Shown here: piece after piece, positions 27,251 to 36,524 of the stretch
How the letters are laid out: each line of letters opens with the position of its first letter
Position numbering within the stretch: the first letter of the stretch is position 1
NCBI GenBank assembly: GCA_937891465.1
Contig: CALAHF010000040.1
Location: 1 to 53,712 of the forward strand
Reading direction: 5' to 3'
Source of the DNA: an uncultured Verrucomicrobiales bacterium
GTDB taxonomy: Bacteria > Verrucomicrobiota > Verrucomicrobiia > Verrucomicrobiales > DEV007
Length of the DNA: 53,712 bases
Translations under genes and position numbers: made by a program
The notes under the pieces: generated by a model
Told to the model about the DNA's origin: nothing
Databases searched by the model: none
The model's input: only the letters and a program-made list of their open reading frames with translations

Positions 27251-27919
27251 ATGAAAACAAAAATTATACTTCTCACCACAGCTCTTCTGGGTGCAATCGC
27301 GCTGCCAATTTTGGCGGACCATCACATTACCCCTCTTTTTGATGGCAAGTCTCTCGTAGGCTGGAGCATCAAGAGTGGCTTTGCTACCTACGAAGTGAAG
27401 GACAACACCATCCACGGCACCACCGCGGAAGGCAGCGGAAACAGCTTCCTCGTTTCCGACAAGCAATACGGTGACTTCGAGCTTACGTTTGAAGTTAAAG
27501 TTCACGATAAACTCAACTCAGGCTGCCAAATTCGTTCGCTCCTGAAAGACGTCGACAAAGAAAAGAGTTACGGCGGCCGGCTTTTCGGCCCTCAGTGCGA
27601 AATCGAAGCAAGCCCCGGCCAGTCCGGCTACATCTACGGCGAAGCAACCGGTCGCGGCTGGCTTTCACCTGAGCCACAGGACAAAGGTCACGCCCACAAC
27701 CACATGAAAAATGGCGAGTGGAACAGCTTCAAAATCATCGCCAAAGGTGCAAACATCAAAACCTTCATCAACGGAGTTGCCGTGGCGGATTTGACGGATG
27801 AAGAAATCTATAAGACTCATCCAAAAGGCCACATCGGTCTGCAGGTTCACGGAATCGGAAAACAAGCCGGTCCTTACGACGTGGCTTGGCGGAACATCAA
27901 GATTCACCAGTTGAAGTAA
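27251..27919 (+). CDS. exported DUF1080 (3-keto-disaccharide hydrolase-like) protein
   Basis: A 222-residue protein with signal peptide (LLTTALLGAIALPILADHH). The DUF1080/concanavalin-like domain is clear: TPLFDGKSLVGWSIKSG, YGDFELTFEVKVHDKLNSG, GRLFGPQCEIEAS and a C-terminal GHIGLQVHG then AWRNIKIHQLK. Members of the family include 3-keto-glucoside hydrolases, and most are uncharacterised lectin-like secreted proteins. It is transcribed alone, divergent from Cmk-PlsC, and is followed by a strong intrinsic terminator. Confidence 0.92.
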   Translation: MKTKIILLTTALLGAIALPILADHHITPLFDGKSLVGWSIKSGFATYEVKDNTIHGTTAEGSGNSFLVSDKQYGDFELTFEVKVHDKLNSGCQIRSLLKDVDKEKSYGGRLFGPQCEIEASPGQSGYIYGEATGRGWLSPEPQDKGHAHNHMKNGEWNSFKIIAKGANIKTFINGVAVADLTDEEIYKTHPKGHIGLQVHGIGKQAGPYDVAWRNIKIHQLK

Positions 27920-27955
27920 TTTCCAAAGCGCCTTGTGCGCCTTGCAATTTGCCTG

Positions 27956-27993
27956 AAAACCGCTGCATCCTGCAAAGGATCAGCGGTTTTTTT
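27956..27993 (+). terminator. intrinsic terminator after DUF1080 gene
   Basis: AAAACCGCTG and CAGCGGTTTT form a long stem, extended by ATCC/GGAT around a short TGCAAA loop and followed by T7. It lies about 37 bp after the stop codon. Confidence 0.85.
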
Positions 27994-28081
27994 ACATCTA
28001 GAAAAAAACCTCAGACCATTCATTTTGTGGGAGTTACGCCAAAACAGGATCTGCGGCACGCAACCTGCACCTGTTGAGTGC

Positions 28082-28552
28082 ATGGAAGCAACAATGACAA
28101 GACTCGAACCTACATTTGACGAAAATCACAGCATCAAGGCATGCAACAGCCTCCTTCGCGGAGAATTGTCAGCCATCGAAACTTATCACCAGGCGATTGA
28201 GAAATTCAACGGAGAGAAGGGCATCGTTCAACTGCGGACAATCGAAGCGGAGCACAAGCGCTCAGCCTTTGAACTCCGTGAGCACATTCTGGCCATGGGC
28301 GGAGCTCCGGAAGTCGATTCAGGAGCTTTGGGAACGCTGACTCATGCAATCCAATCAACCGCGAACTTCTTCGGCGAAGAATCTGCCGTTGTCTTCCTCA
28401 CACGAGGCGAGGAAATCGGAAAAACCGCCTACGAAAACGCACTGCAAGATGAGGGAATGATGCAGCCTGCCCGCGAAATAATCCAGGAACGGCTGCTGCC
28501 ACGAACAGCGCAGCACATTGCGACCCTTGAGGCGCTTACCGACGAGCTGTAA
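28082..28552 (+). CDS. DUF2383 ferritin-like protein
   Basis: A 156-residue all-helical protein of the DUF2383/PA2169 ferritin-like type. It has ACNSLLRGELSAIETYHQAI, EAEHKRSAFELREHIL and GEEIGKTAYENALQDE, with Glu and His spaced like a four-helix di-iron bundle, although metal binding is unproven. A second ATG at 28094 is preceded by GGAAG at a good distance and may be the true start. Neighbours give no functional hint. It ends in a convergent region with hairpins. Confidence 0.8.
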   Translation: MEATMTRLEPTFDENHSIKACNSLLRGELSAIETYHQAIEKFNGEKGIVQLRTIEAEHKRSAFELREHILAMGGAPEVDSGALGTLTHAIQSTANFFGEESAVVFLTRGEEIGKTAYENALQDEGMMQPAREIIQERLLPRTAQHIATLEALTDEL

Positions 28553-28583
28553 AAAACTGAAGGACTTGTCAGGGAACACTGAA

Positions 28584-28649
28584 TTGGGTATTGCCCAAAT
28601 TTTAAAGTGGGCATGGATGCTGCTTAACATCTGAAGCATCCATTGCCCA
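28584..28649. terminator. hairpins between convergent genes
   Basis: TGGGCATGGATGC (28608-28620) pairs with GCATCCATTGCCCA (28636-28649) with one bulged base and a 15-nt loop. A smaller TTGGG/CCCAA hairpin sits at 28584-28598. They lie between DUF2383 (plus) and hemW (minus) and could end transcription both ways. There is no long T run, so this call is moderate. Confidence 0.5.
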
Positions 28650-28677
28650 GATTCATAAGACCTAATACAAGAACAAA

Positions 28678-29799
28678 CTAAATTAGCGCAGACGCGATTG
28701 GGTCCGCCAGCGCCTTTCCTTCTCGCGTTAGAAAAATACGCTCGTCGCGAATTTCGATCAGCCCCTGTTGGGTCATCGATTCAATAGGGTTGGATCGTAA
28801 AACCGTTTCAATCGAACAGGGTTCGTTCGTCGAACATACTCTATTGATTCGTAAACCTTCTCTCGTGCGAAGCTGCATCGCGATCGCTTCGATCCGACGA
28901 TCTTCCTCAGTCAAAGTTTCATGTTCGGTTTTTAAGGTCGGGCTTTCAACAAATCGAGCGGTGTCCGGCAGCGTTTTGGCTCGAATCCCATGAATCGTCG
29001 AGACGGCACCCGGACCAAGGCCCAGATAATCTTTTCCCGTCCAGTAAGCCCGGTTATGGCGAGATTCGAAGCCGCTTTGCCCGTAGTTTGAAATTTCGTA
29101 ATGCCCAAATCCGGCTGCTTCGAGATGATCGATTGCTTGATAAAACAGGTTGGCGTCGCGGTCCTCGTTTTCGTCGAGTTCACCACTTTCATGCCGCTTC
29201 AGGAACTCGGTATCTTCCTCGTAAGTGAGGTTGTAAGACGATACGTGCTCGGGTTTCAGCTCTGAGGTAACGATGTCCAGATCCTCTTGCCAAAGGGATT
29301 CGGTTTGTCCGGGGATTGAAAACATCAAGTCGATGGAAATGTTCATGAAACCAGCTTCGCGCAAGATTTCGAAGGCGATTTTTGCATCTTCGCCGGAATG
29401 ATCCCGGCCCAGAGTCTTTAGAATTCCTGTTTGAAAAGACTGAACTCCAAGGCTGATTCGGTTGATTCCGATCTCGCGCATGATGCGAGCTTTTTTCAAA
29501 TCGAAAGTCGCTGGGTTAGCCTCCAAAGTCACCTCCGTCTCGGGCGAAATGAAGGGGCGCAGGCCGCGGAACAACGTTTCCAAATGAACACTCGAAAGCA
29601 GACTGGGGGTTCCTCCGCCGAGGTAGAGGGTATCGAGTTTTTCAGCAAGAACTGACTTCTCGGCATCCAACTGGGAGAGAATCGCAGCGATAAAGGCGTC
29701 GTTCGCCAACTTGCCCGGCTTGTGTTTATAAAACGCACAGTAGGGGCAAATGTGATGGCAAAAGGGAATGTGAATGTAGCAATGAAAAACGGGGCTCAC
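28678..29799 (-). CDS. hemW: HemW-type radical SAM protein carrying palindromic-element peptide
   Basis: A 373-residue radical SAM enzyme of the HemW (haem chaperone, formerly HemN-like) family. The 4Fe-4S cysteines are C14, C18 and C21 in PFCHHICPYCAFY. LYLGGGTPSLL, TLEANPATFDLKKA, INRISLGVQSF, SIDLMFSIPGQT and GHYEISNYGQSG follow, then a winged-helix C terminus (LTREGKALADPIAS). From residue 317 on, about 25 residues (RINRVCSTNEPCSIETVLRS and after) are encoded by a palindromic-element doublet. Overall length is normal for HemW, so the element seems to have replaced rather than merely lengthened the segment between LRTREGL and QQGLIEI. Confidence 0.92.
   Translation of the reverse strand: MSPVFHCYIHIPFCHHICPYCAFYKHKPGKLANDAFIAAILSQLDAEKSVLAEKLDTLYLGGGTPSLLSSVHLETLFRGLRPFISPETEVTLEANPATFDLKKARIMREIGINRISLGVQSFQTGILKTLGRDHSGEDAKIAFEILREAGFMNISIDLMFSIPGQTESLWQEDLDIVTSELKPEHVSSYNLTYEEDTEFLKRHESGELDENEDRDANLFYQAIDHLEAAGFGHYEISNYGQSGFESRHNRAYWTGKDYLGLGPGAVSTIHGIRAKTLPDTARFVESPTLKTEHETLTEEDRRIEAIAMQLRTREGLRINRVCSTNEPCSIETVLRSNPIESMTQQGLIEIRDERIFLTREGKALADPIASALI
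28754..28852. repeat. palindromic element, copy 4 (99-bp doublet, inside hemW)
   Basis: The clear unit is 28808-28852 (centre TCGTTCGTCGAACAT, right arm ACTCTATTGATTCGT). A second unit at the same 54-bp period (28754-28798) is weaker but includes TCAATAGGGTTGGATCG and CCCCTGTTGGGTCATCGA. The 9-bp spacer AAAACCGTT resembles the spacer AAAGCCATT of copy 6. The 28754-28775 end may be native hemW sequence. Confidence 0.75.
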
Positions 29800-29879
29800 C
29801 GTTCCCAGTAAGCCCCGCTATTGAGGAATCCAAGAGGATTTCGACAAAGGATTTCCTAATTTCGTATCCCTGAAAAATG

Positions 29880-29915
29880 ACAAAGCCCGCCATCGCTGGC
29901 AGGCCTTGTTTTAGG
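29880..29915 (-). terminator. terminator-like hairpin downstream of the pilin-like gene
   Basis: On the minus strand AAGGCCTGCCA pairs with TGGCGGGCTTT (11 bp allowing two G-U pairs) around a GCGA tetraloop of the stable GNRA type. A T-rich stretch follows (TTTGTCATTTTT). Confidence 0.6.
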
Positions 29916-29987
29916 GGGCTGTGAATTTGGGAATCGATCTAATTGTTTCCAGAAAACGAATCGGACAATTTTACCTTTATTTTTATT

Positions 29988-32093
29988 CTACCCTTTTCCT
30001 TTTCCTTTTTCTTTTCCTTTGCCTTTGCCTTTGCTTTTTCCTTTGCCGTTTCCGTCGTCTGAATCAGCGTCTTCGGCAGGACCTGTAGCAGGGGCCGTCA
30101 CTGGATCTGTATTCGGAGCTGTAACTGGAGCTGTAACTGGAGCGGTAACTGGAGATGCGCCCGCGGTTGTGTCGTCTGCAGCTGCGTCATCCCCCCAAAT
30201 CCGCTCAAGAAATCGAGTATCCCGCTTAGGAGACCACCTCCGCCAGAGCCTTCTTCGGATCCTCCGCTCGGCGGGTCTTCGATTGCGGTTCCGTCACTGC
30301 CAACATTACCCTGAGATTGCGTGGTGTTTTTGAGTGTTGCATACAGGTTTGATGTGGCTCCGTTATTCTCACGAACGTGGAATTCATCGAAATTCGAAAA
30401 GCCGTCCGCAGTGGTTTCTCCAAACTCAAGAACCAGCTCGAAAGTCAGGCCTGCAATCTCAAACTCGGTCGCACTATTCGACCGATCCATCCGGACATAG
30501 TCAGCGGATGCCCACCCTTCAATGTCGTTATTGTCGTTGATGGTGTTCACCAATTCGAACTCATAGTCGAAGGCAGTATTGTAGGTGGTGCCTCCAATAT
30601 CAAACGCAAGGTCAAGAGACAAGTCGACTGCATCGGCACCTGTGTTGGAAAGGAATCTTCCGTTGTAATAGTCAATATTTCCGATCAAGAAGCGGTCATC
30701 AAAGGCGATGCCTTCGACTTCACTTCCTTCGAATTCGAGGGAGCTCTTCGAAAAGCCGGAATAGGGGTTGCCATAGTAGTTTGTGATACGCCCCCACTCA
30801 AAGTAGTCGCTCTGTGAACTGCCATAGGGCAAATTTGTCTCCATTCCACTACCGCCCGATGGGTTGTGGAAGAGCCCATTCGCCAACCCGGCAAGATCAA
30901 ATTCCTCAGCGGTAAGAACACTCAGTTCGGTATCACTGTTGAGAAAATAGGGATCTTCCGAAATTGCCCTCGAATTGATGACTGCACCGCTTTCGAAATC
31001 AACCCGATCCAATAAAAGGAAATTCAGGTAATCATTCCAGGCTCCGTTGCCGATTCGGTATTGCATTGCCGAAGGATCGTCCCCGTTCGTGTCCTCCAAA
31101 ACCACTGCAATTAATCGATTGGCCAAAACGCCGAAGCTCTCGGACGAGGGATTAATCGCTGGCGGATTCAGCTGAACTGGAGTCGCAGAGAAGGTCGCCT
31201 CTTCACGGTTACTGTCGCTGAAGAGTTCACTCGTCGAGATTGCTTGAGTTGCAACTTGCGTGTCTGGCTCAATTTCAAAAATCGATCCTGTAATGTATTT
31301 CTCCCAATTCCCGTAATTAATCTGATAGTAGATTTCCGAAGTACCGGATTCGTTTGGGATCGTAAGGGTAATTCCAAGGTCAAAATCGCGAATCGCGTAA
31401 TCTCCGCTCGGAGTCGAAAAAACCGGCACACCCAATGGGGTCGTTTCTGGCTCTGGATCGGGATTCTGCGAACTCGGTGGAGGCGGATTCGTAACAATCG
31501 TGATCGAATTGTATGTCGTGAATTGAGAAGGTCCCTGAGGCGCTGCAGCAGCCACTTCTGTGAAATCCCAAACCCAGCTGTCCGTCCCCGAATAGAGAAA
31601 TGCGAAATCGCGTTCATCCACAGAGCGTTCAATCTCAGCGTCATCAGGATTCAAGAAAAACGCCGTGATTCCTTCTCCTTTGGTTGCCGTTTCAAATGTG
31701 TTTTTCGTCGAGTTCCATACAACCCGGGCTTCGCCCGAGTCTACATTGTCTTCCGATGTGACCACTGCTGCAATCCGGCGATCTACCATTGATGAAGAAA
31801 GTCCCGGTATACGGCTCGCAATGTCCGAGTGCGCCACTGAACGAAGTTTAGAAAGCGCATCTTCCGGCTTGGTCACGTCATCAAAGTTTCCTCCAAAGCC
31901 GAGATAGGTGGCAGCGGCAGAATTCAATGTCGCTACCTCGGCGGAGAGTTTGTTCTCTAGAACCGAATCATTCAGGTTTGACAGGAAGCTAGATCCTACG
32001 CCGGCGAGGATTCCCACGATCGCAACGACCCCGAGAAGCTGTACCAGTTAGAAGCCGTAAGCTTTGTTTTTTGAGTAAATCAAAGTTTTCATT
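29988..32093 (-). pseudogene. type IV pilin/pseudopilin-like gene with disrupted leader and tail
   Basis: ATG 32093 begins a prepilin-like leader (MKTLIYSKNKAYGF) that should continue into LVELLGVVAIVGILAG. Instead a TAA follows GF (32051-32049) and a one-base shift follows LVQ, after which the long frame (from about 32040; LLGVVAIVGILAGVGSSFL) runs to 30098. The body has Ser/Asp/Glu-rich secreted-type repeats without a family I know. At a G6 run (30191-30196) the frame shifts from a natural-looking tail (PVTAPVTAPVTA, then GNGKGKSKGKGKGKEKG, stop 29988) into a Gln/Leu-rich artefact ending at 30098. There are three lesions in all, so it is either a dead gene or a badly resolved one. Confidence 0.65.
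30115..30156. repeat. 12-bp tandem repeat encoding Pro-Val-Thr-Ala units
   Basis: The unit GGAGCTGTAACT occurs about 3.5 times with one or two substitutions. Read on the minus strand in the restored frame it gives PVTA repeats, a spacer-like segment before the Gly/Lys-rich tail of the pilin-like protein. Confidence 0.75.
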
Positions 32094-32327
32094 GTCAGTG
32101 TTTGTTGGTTTCGGGGTAAACTTAATCCCTAATTATCATAAAAAAACAATTTTTGATAATTTTAATATAAACTTTTCTCACAAATAATTAATGTCTCCTC
32201 TCAAAAATTCGTTTTTCTGAGAAAATGAGCGAAATTCGGCGGATTATTTGCGATTTGCCAACAAGCAAGACGACAATGGGGTGGCTCTAAATTTTCCCCA
32301 AAGCAATGACCCATCTATTAAATCCCC
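32094..32327. other. AT-rich divergent intergenic region
   Basis: This 234-bp AT-rich gap lies between the pilin-like gene (minus) and the PhnA-like gene (plus). It includes a hairpin ATTATCA (32134-32140) / TGATAAT (32157-32163) extended by A and T runs. Promoters for both genes should lie here. I could not assign boxes confidently. Confidence 0.5.
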
Positions 32328-32732
32328 ATGGCAAAAGGCTATCAAACTAATCAGGAGCGAAAGATGACATTGTCCTCTTTTGGAAAAGACCTTGCTCGTC
32401 GTGCCCGGTCTAAATGTGAGCTGTGTGAATCGGCCGGCGTCCCGCTTTCAGTATTCGAAGTGCCGCCAGAGCCAACTGAAGCTGTTGATATCGATCAGTG
32501 CATTTTCATCTGCGACAATTGCCGGGAGCAGTCCGAAAATCTGAAGAAATTCAAGCCGGGTGAACATTGGCGAGTATTAGCCCAAACGGTATGGAGTGAA
32601 ACGGCTCCCATTCAGGTTATGGCAACCCGACTTCTAAAACGCCAGGCCGATAGCCAGGCATGGGCACGCGAAACGCTCGACGGGCTTTTCCTGGATGAAG
32701 AACTCGAAGAATGGGTAACAAAAGCCGAGTGA
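32328..32732 (+). CDS. PhnA-like zinc-ribbon protein
   Basis: A 134-residue soluble protein resembling the PhnA-type family (alkylphosphonate operon protein A-like, true function unknown). It has GKDLARRARSKCELCESAGV, then CIFICDNCREQ, giving a CxxC/CxxC zinc pair, and HWRVLAQTVWSETAPIQVMA, a segment typical of the family. It is followed 30 bp later by a cytochrome/SHD1 gene on the same strand, with no obvious functional tie. Confidence 0.82.
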   Translation: MAKGYQTNQERKMTLSSFGKDLARRARSKCELCESAGVPLSVFEVPPEPTEAVDIDQCIFICDNCREQSENLKKFKPGEHWRVLAQTVWSETAPIQVMATRLLKRQADSQAWARETLDGLFLDEELEEWVTKAE

Positions 32733-32762
32733 TTTGATATCCTCTTTCACACGTATTCAGTC

Positions 32763-33371
32763 ATGAAACTCCTCATTTTCCTTCTTATTGCGATGGCCAC
32801 GCCGGCTTTTGCTATTGATTATAAAACCGACGTGCTCCCGATAATGAAGGAACACTGTTGGAAGTGCCACAGCAACGACGAAGATGTGAAGGGAAATCTC
32901 GCGCTCGATGACCTCGACGAAATGCGTGATTTTCAGGTCGGGAAATTCAATATCATTCAGCCCGGGAAGCCGGATACCTCGAGTTTTCTTGAAAAAATGA
33001 GGCTCCCCGCCAGCGATTCTGATTTCATGCCTCGGAAAGGCGACCCGCTTCCGAAAGAAGAAATCGAGACAATTGAAAAGTGGATTGCCGCTGGCGCGAT
33101 CATTGATTCCAAAAACCTCGGCGAGAAAGAATCAGCCTTTCTCGCCGAAAATGGAAAGTCCACCGAAGGTATGACTAAAGCCCCCGGACCGGATATGACC
33201 TTTTATAAATGGACCAATACCGACGGCAAAACTATTGAAGCCCGCTTTATGGGGCTGACCAAAGACGCCGTCAAAATCCTCCTCAAAAACGGACAAAGCC
33301 ACAACTACCCTCTCTCCAAGCTGAACAAAGAGAGCGCAGCTCAAGCCAACGAGCTTGGCGCAAAAAAATAG
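32763..33371 (+). CDS. small PSCyt1-type cytochrome domain + SHD1 protein
   Basis: A 202-residue exported protein. Signal peptide IFLLIAMATPAFA precedes a Planctomycete cytochrome C (PSCyt1) domain with one haem motif (CWKCH, about residue 37), the LALDDLDEM strand, and SDFMPRKGDPLPKEEIETIE then WIAAGA, where MPP is replaced by MPR. A C-terminal SHD1-like domain follows (YKWTNTDGKTIEARFMGL, ILLKNGQSHNYPLSKLN). It looks like the first domain of a PSD1 protein detached and joined to SHD1. It may bind a haem in the periplasm. Confidence 0.87.
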   Translation: MKLLIFLLIAMATPAFAIDYKTDVLPIMKEHCWKCHSNDEDVKGNLALDDLDEMRDFQVGKFNIIQPGKPDTSSFLEKMRLPASDSDFMPRKGDPLPKEEIETIEKWIAAGAIIDSKNLGEKESAFLAENGKSTEGMTKAPGPDMTFYKWTNTDGKTIEARFMGLTKDAVKILLKNGQSHNYPLSKLNKESAAQANELGAKK

Positions 33372-33403
33372 AGCTGGCTGGGGCGACCAGCATCCCGGTG
33401 TAG

Positions 33404-33424
33404 CGGAACTTGCAAAAAGTTCCG
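33404..33424. terminator. hairpin between convergent genes
   Basis: CGGAACTT and AAGTTCCG form a perfect 8-bp stem around GCAAA, placed between the cytochrome/SHD1 gene (plus) and the sulfatase (minus). There is no T tract, so it is a weak bidirectional terminator candidate. Confidence 0.45.
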
Positions 33425-33425
33425 A

Positions 33426-34916
33426 CTAGTCCAGCCCATGTTGCTCTCGTGTTGCAGCCACTAACTTCTGATCCAGTGCCGCATCACTTCCGGCCAGGTT
33501 CTGCATTTCCTGCGGATCATTTTCGTGATCGTAAATTTCCACCCCAACTTGTTTGTTCGATTTTTTCTCGATCCAAACCACCGTGCGATACCGAACTGTC
33601 CGCATGGCATAGCCCATAAATTTCGTACCAAACCGGGCGTATTGGCTCAACGCCACTCCATTTGCCAGCGCTTGGGGGCTTTCTAAAACCGGCAGCAAAC
33701 TCTCACCCTGCAAATGTTTCGGTTTTTCAACTGCTGCAAAATCACAGATTGTCGGATACAAATCCACCAGTTCAGCCAATGCTTTGGTTCGCCCGGGTTT
33801 CAATTGGGGATGCGCGACAATCATCGGCACCCGAGTCGCAATTTCGAAATTCGTCATTTTTCCCCAAGCACTTTGCTCACCCAGATGCCAGCCGTGGTCT
33901 GACCACAAAATCACGATCGTATCTTCACCCACTTCCGCAAGCAGCCGCCCAATTTGAGCGTCCACGTAACTGACGCACGCCGCATAGGCGTGCAGTAGCT
34001 CCAATTGCAATTTTGTTGAGATTTCGCCCTCCGGCGGCACACCTTGATAACTCCGCATCTCGAAACCGTTCCACGCGATCGCTTCTTCACGGTTCGGGCG
34101 CGTCGGCATCGTAAGCCCTTGTCTCTTTGCCCCACCAACATAACCGTCCGAATTAAACCACGCCATCACGGGCGATTTTTTGGCTGGGAGCGGATTCTTC
34201 GCCAACCACGTTTCATCTGGCTGATACAAATCAAAATATTTCTTCGGTGCGACGAAGGGCAAATGCGGGCGCCGAAATCCAACTGCCACAAACAGCGGTT
34301 TCTTGATCGAATCGCTAGTTTTCAATGTTTCGATCACTGAACTCGTCATTCTACCTGCGAACAAAAAATCGTCTGCGACATCAGGATTTTGCATCACCGG
34401 ACACTCCCACCGTTCAGCGATGATGGACTCGCTCTTTTCTTTCGAATCGACCACTTCCCACATCTCCCGCTCCCGTCCCGGCGATGATGGCACTGACCAA
34501 TCCGCCGGATCATCCCAACCATCGTGATAAATTTTTCCCCAGCTCTGGGTGTGATAGCCACCTTCGTTTTTCAACCACTGCGCCATCGAAACTGCCTCCG
34601 GCCGGGCTTCTCGAAATCGAATCACGTCCTTTTCATTATTCGAAAACACATTCACCGCGTTCGGACGAAGCCCCGTCATCAGTGATAAACGAGACGTGCC
34701 ACACTTCGCATACTGACAATACGCTCGTTCAAAAACCACTCCCCGAGCCGCCAGCTTATCGATATTCGGCGTGGACACGCGATCGTCGCCGTAACACCCC
34801 AGCATGGGTCGAAGATCGTCAATCGCGATCATCACGATGTCCGGCTTTTCAGCCGCCATCGCAGAAAAACTACTGACAAGGAATGTGAAAAGAAGAACCC
34901 GATTCATCATCAGCAT
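33426..34916 (-). CDS. sulfatase (iduronate-2-sulfatase-like) with CGTSR motif
   Basis: An exported sulfatase of about 496 residues. The signal sequence is VLLFTFLVSSFSAMA. Motifs: IVMIAIDDLRPMLGCYG, AKCGTSRLSLMTGLRPN, VGFRRPHLPFVAPKKYF and VILWSDHGWHLGEQSAWGK, which place it with IDS-type sulfatases. The formylglycine signature has Thr where Pro or Ala is usual (C-G-T-S-R). The start is uncertain among GTG 34919, ATG 34916 and ATG 34907. ATG 34916 has AAGGA upstream at a good distance and overlaps the stop of the upstream sulfatase (TGATG), so the two are coupled. Confidence 0.9.
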   Translation of the reverse strand: MLMMNRVLLFTFLVSSFSAMAAEKPDIVMIAIDDLRPMLGCYGDDRVSTPNIDKLAARGVVFERAYCQYAKCGTSRLSLMTGLRPNAVNVFSNNEKDVIRFREARPEAVSMAQWLKNEGGYHTQSWGKIYHDGWDDPADWSVPSSPGREREMWEVVDSKEKSESIIAERWECPVMQNPDVADDFLFAGRMTSSVIETLKTSDSIKKPLFVAVGFRRPHLPFVAPKKYFDLYQPDETWLAKNPLPAKKSPVMAWFNSDGYVGGAKRQGLTMPTRPNREEAIAWNGFEMRSYQGVPPEGEISTKLQLELLHAYAACVSYVDAQIGRLLAEVGEDTIVILWSDHGWHLGEQSAWGKMTNFEIATRVPMIVAHPQLKPGRTKALAELVDLYPTICDFAAVEKPKHLQGESLLPVLESPQALANGVALSQYARFGTKFMGYAMRTVRYRTVVWIEKKSNKQVGVEIYDHENDPQEMQNLAGSDAALDQKLVAATREQHGLD

Positions 34917-36475
34917 CACTTATTTTCCTTTTCGTAATCGCCCGGATTCACCCACCCCGCTGGGGTCTTTTCACCTTTTTCAATCATCCGCTCGTAATAT
35001 TTTGCAGCAGGGCCCGACACCGGATACTCATCAAAAATAGACCCCTTCCCTTCCATCCGTGGATCTTCCTGCTTTGCCAGCTCCGCTTCCATCTGCGTGA
35101 TCAGCTCTTTTTTCAACTCCGCAAGATCAGGGGCATCCGCCAAATTTGTCATGCACTCGCGATCTTCCGGCACCCGATACATTTCCTCTGCAGGACGCTT
35201 CCCGAAATTCCAATCCCAAAATTTCGGAGCTGATCCATCGCGACGCGCATCAAGAATCCACGTTTTCGTCGGGCTTCCGTCTGTGTTGAGATATCCCGTA
35301 ATCGGATCTCCCACCGGCCAGCGATCGATTTCGTAATTTTTCAAATACAGCATTCCGTTTTTCACGATTCCACGAATCGGATATCCCAAATCATTAGGCC
35401 GCCCGGTGTCATGCCGCTCTTTTCCAATCAGCACGTGATCCCGAGCCGCGATTACCTGCCCCGATTTTTCAGAATTAAAAATATCCGTCAAACTCCGCCC
35501 CGACGGCGCGGCCATTCCCGTTGCTGAAAGCGGCACTTTAGCGATTTCCAGAAACGTCGGCGCGTAATCAATGAAACTCACATAATCCTGAATCTCGCGC
35601 CCCGGATTTTTAATCCCCTTTGGCCACATGATCGCCAGCGGCAAGTGGTTCGACATCTCATACTCCTGACCTTTGATCCGGGGAAACGGCATCCCGTTGT
35701 CCGCCGTCACCACAACGATGGTATTCTCAAGCAACCCGCGCTTTTCCAGAGAAGCCAACATTCGCACCAAATGATTGTCGAAGTGCTCAATCTCAAACGC
35801 ATAATCCAGCATATCATTTCGAGTGGTCTCGTTGTCCGGCCAAAAATCAAAAACCTTATCGATCTCTTCCAGCTTCTTTCCGTTTTTCACACCTGCACCG
35901 TATTCATAGCGCCGATGCGGCTCCGTCGAGCCATACCAGAAACACCACGGCTTTTCACCCTTTGCCGCGTCATCAAGAAACAGATCAAAATTGCCCGCGT
36001 AATCGTTCGAAGAGATCGCTTTCGCCGGCGGCTTCGCTTTTAGTTTGTTAAACACTTTTCCCGTCAATTGCCGGGGATTTCCATCCACATCATGAGCCGA
36101 TCCCGGCGCCCACCCCTTTGCGGTGTACCCCGTAAAATATCCGTTTTTACCCAACGCTTCGACATACGTTTCAAACTTCGCAGGGAAAAACGGCATGTGA
36201 TTGGCCGCCTCTTCCAACTGCCACGAATTTCGGCCCGTCAGAATACAAGCCCGTGAAGGCGCACACTTTGCATTCGGTGTGTAGGCATTGTGAAACAGCA
36301 ATCCCTCGCGAGCTACGCGATCAAAGCCCGGTGTCGAAACCCACTTCGTTCCGTAAGCCCCCGCATGCGGCCACGATTGATCATCCGAAATACAGAACAG
36401 AATATTCGGACGATCTTCAGCAAAAACGGAAGCACCCAAAAGAACAAAGAGAAAAGCAAACGAAGGGATTTTCAT
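34916..36475 (-). CDS. sulfatase (heparan N-sulfatase-like)
   Basis: A 519-residue exported sulfatase with signal peptide [16 protein letters not shown]. Motifs: [19 protein letters not shown], formylglycine Cys71 in [34 protein letters not shown] and DVFRGRSL-type text late in the chain. The arrangement resembles sulfamidase/arylsulfatase A-like proteins. The substrate is unknown. A single palindromic element ends 4 bp upstream of the start codon, so the usual ribosome-site position is occupied by element sequence. It is followed without a gap by a second sulfatase. Confidence 0.92.
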   Translation of the reverse strand: MKIPSFAFLFVLLGASVFAEDRPNILFCISDDQSWPHAGAYGTKWVSTPGFDRVAREGLLFHNAYTPNAKCAPSRACILTGRNSWQLEEAANHMPFFPAKFETYVEALGKNGYFTGYTAKGWAPGSAHDVDGNPRQLTGKVFNKLKAKPPAKAISSNDYAGNFDLFLDDAAKGEKPWCFWYGSTEPHRRYEYGAGVKNGKKLEEIDKVFDFWPDNETTRNDMLDYAFEIEHFDNHLVRMLASLEKRGLLENTIVVVTADNGMPFPRIKGQEYEMSNHLPLAIMWPKGIKNPGREIQDYVSFIDYAPTFLEIAKVPLSATGMAAPSGRSLTDIFNSEKSGQVIAARDHVLIGKERHDTGRPNDLGYPIRGIVKNGMLYLKNYEIDRWPVGDPITGYLNTDGSPTKTWILDARRDGSAPKFWDWNFGKRPAEEMYRVPEDRECMTNLADAPDLAELKKELITQMEAELAKQEDPRMEGKGSIFDEYPVSGPAAKYYERMIEKGEKTPAGWVNPGDYEKENK

Positions 36476-36479
36476 TTCT

Positions 36480-36524
36480 ACGAATCAACAGGGTATCTTC
36501 GACGAATCAACCCTATCTGATCGA
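36480..36524. repeat. 45-bp palindromic element, copy 5 (single, before a sulfatase start)
   Basis: Left arm ACGAATCAACAGGGT, centre ATCTTCGACGAATCA, right arm ACCCTATCTGATCGA. The arms match at about 9 of 15, so it is an older or eroded copy. It fills the 62-bp gap between the BNR-type gene and the sulfatase. Confidence 0.85.
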
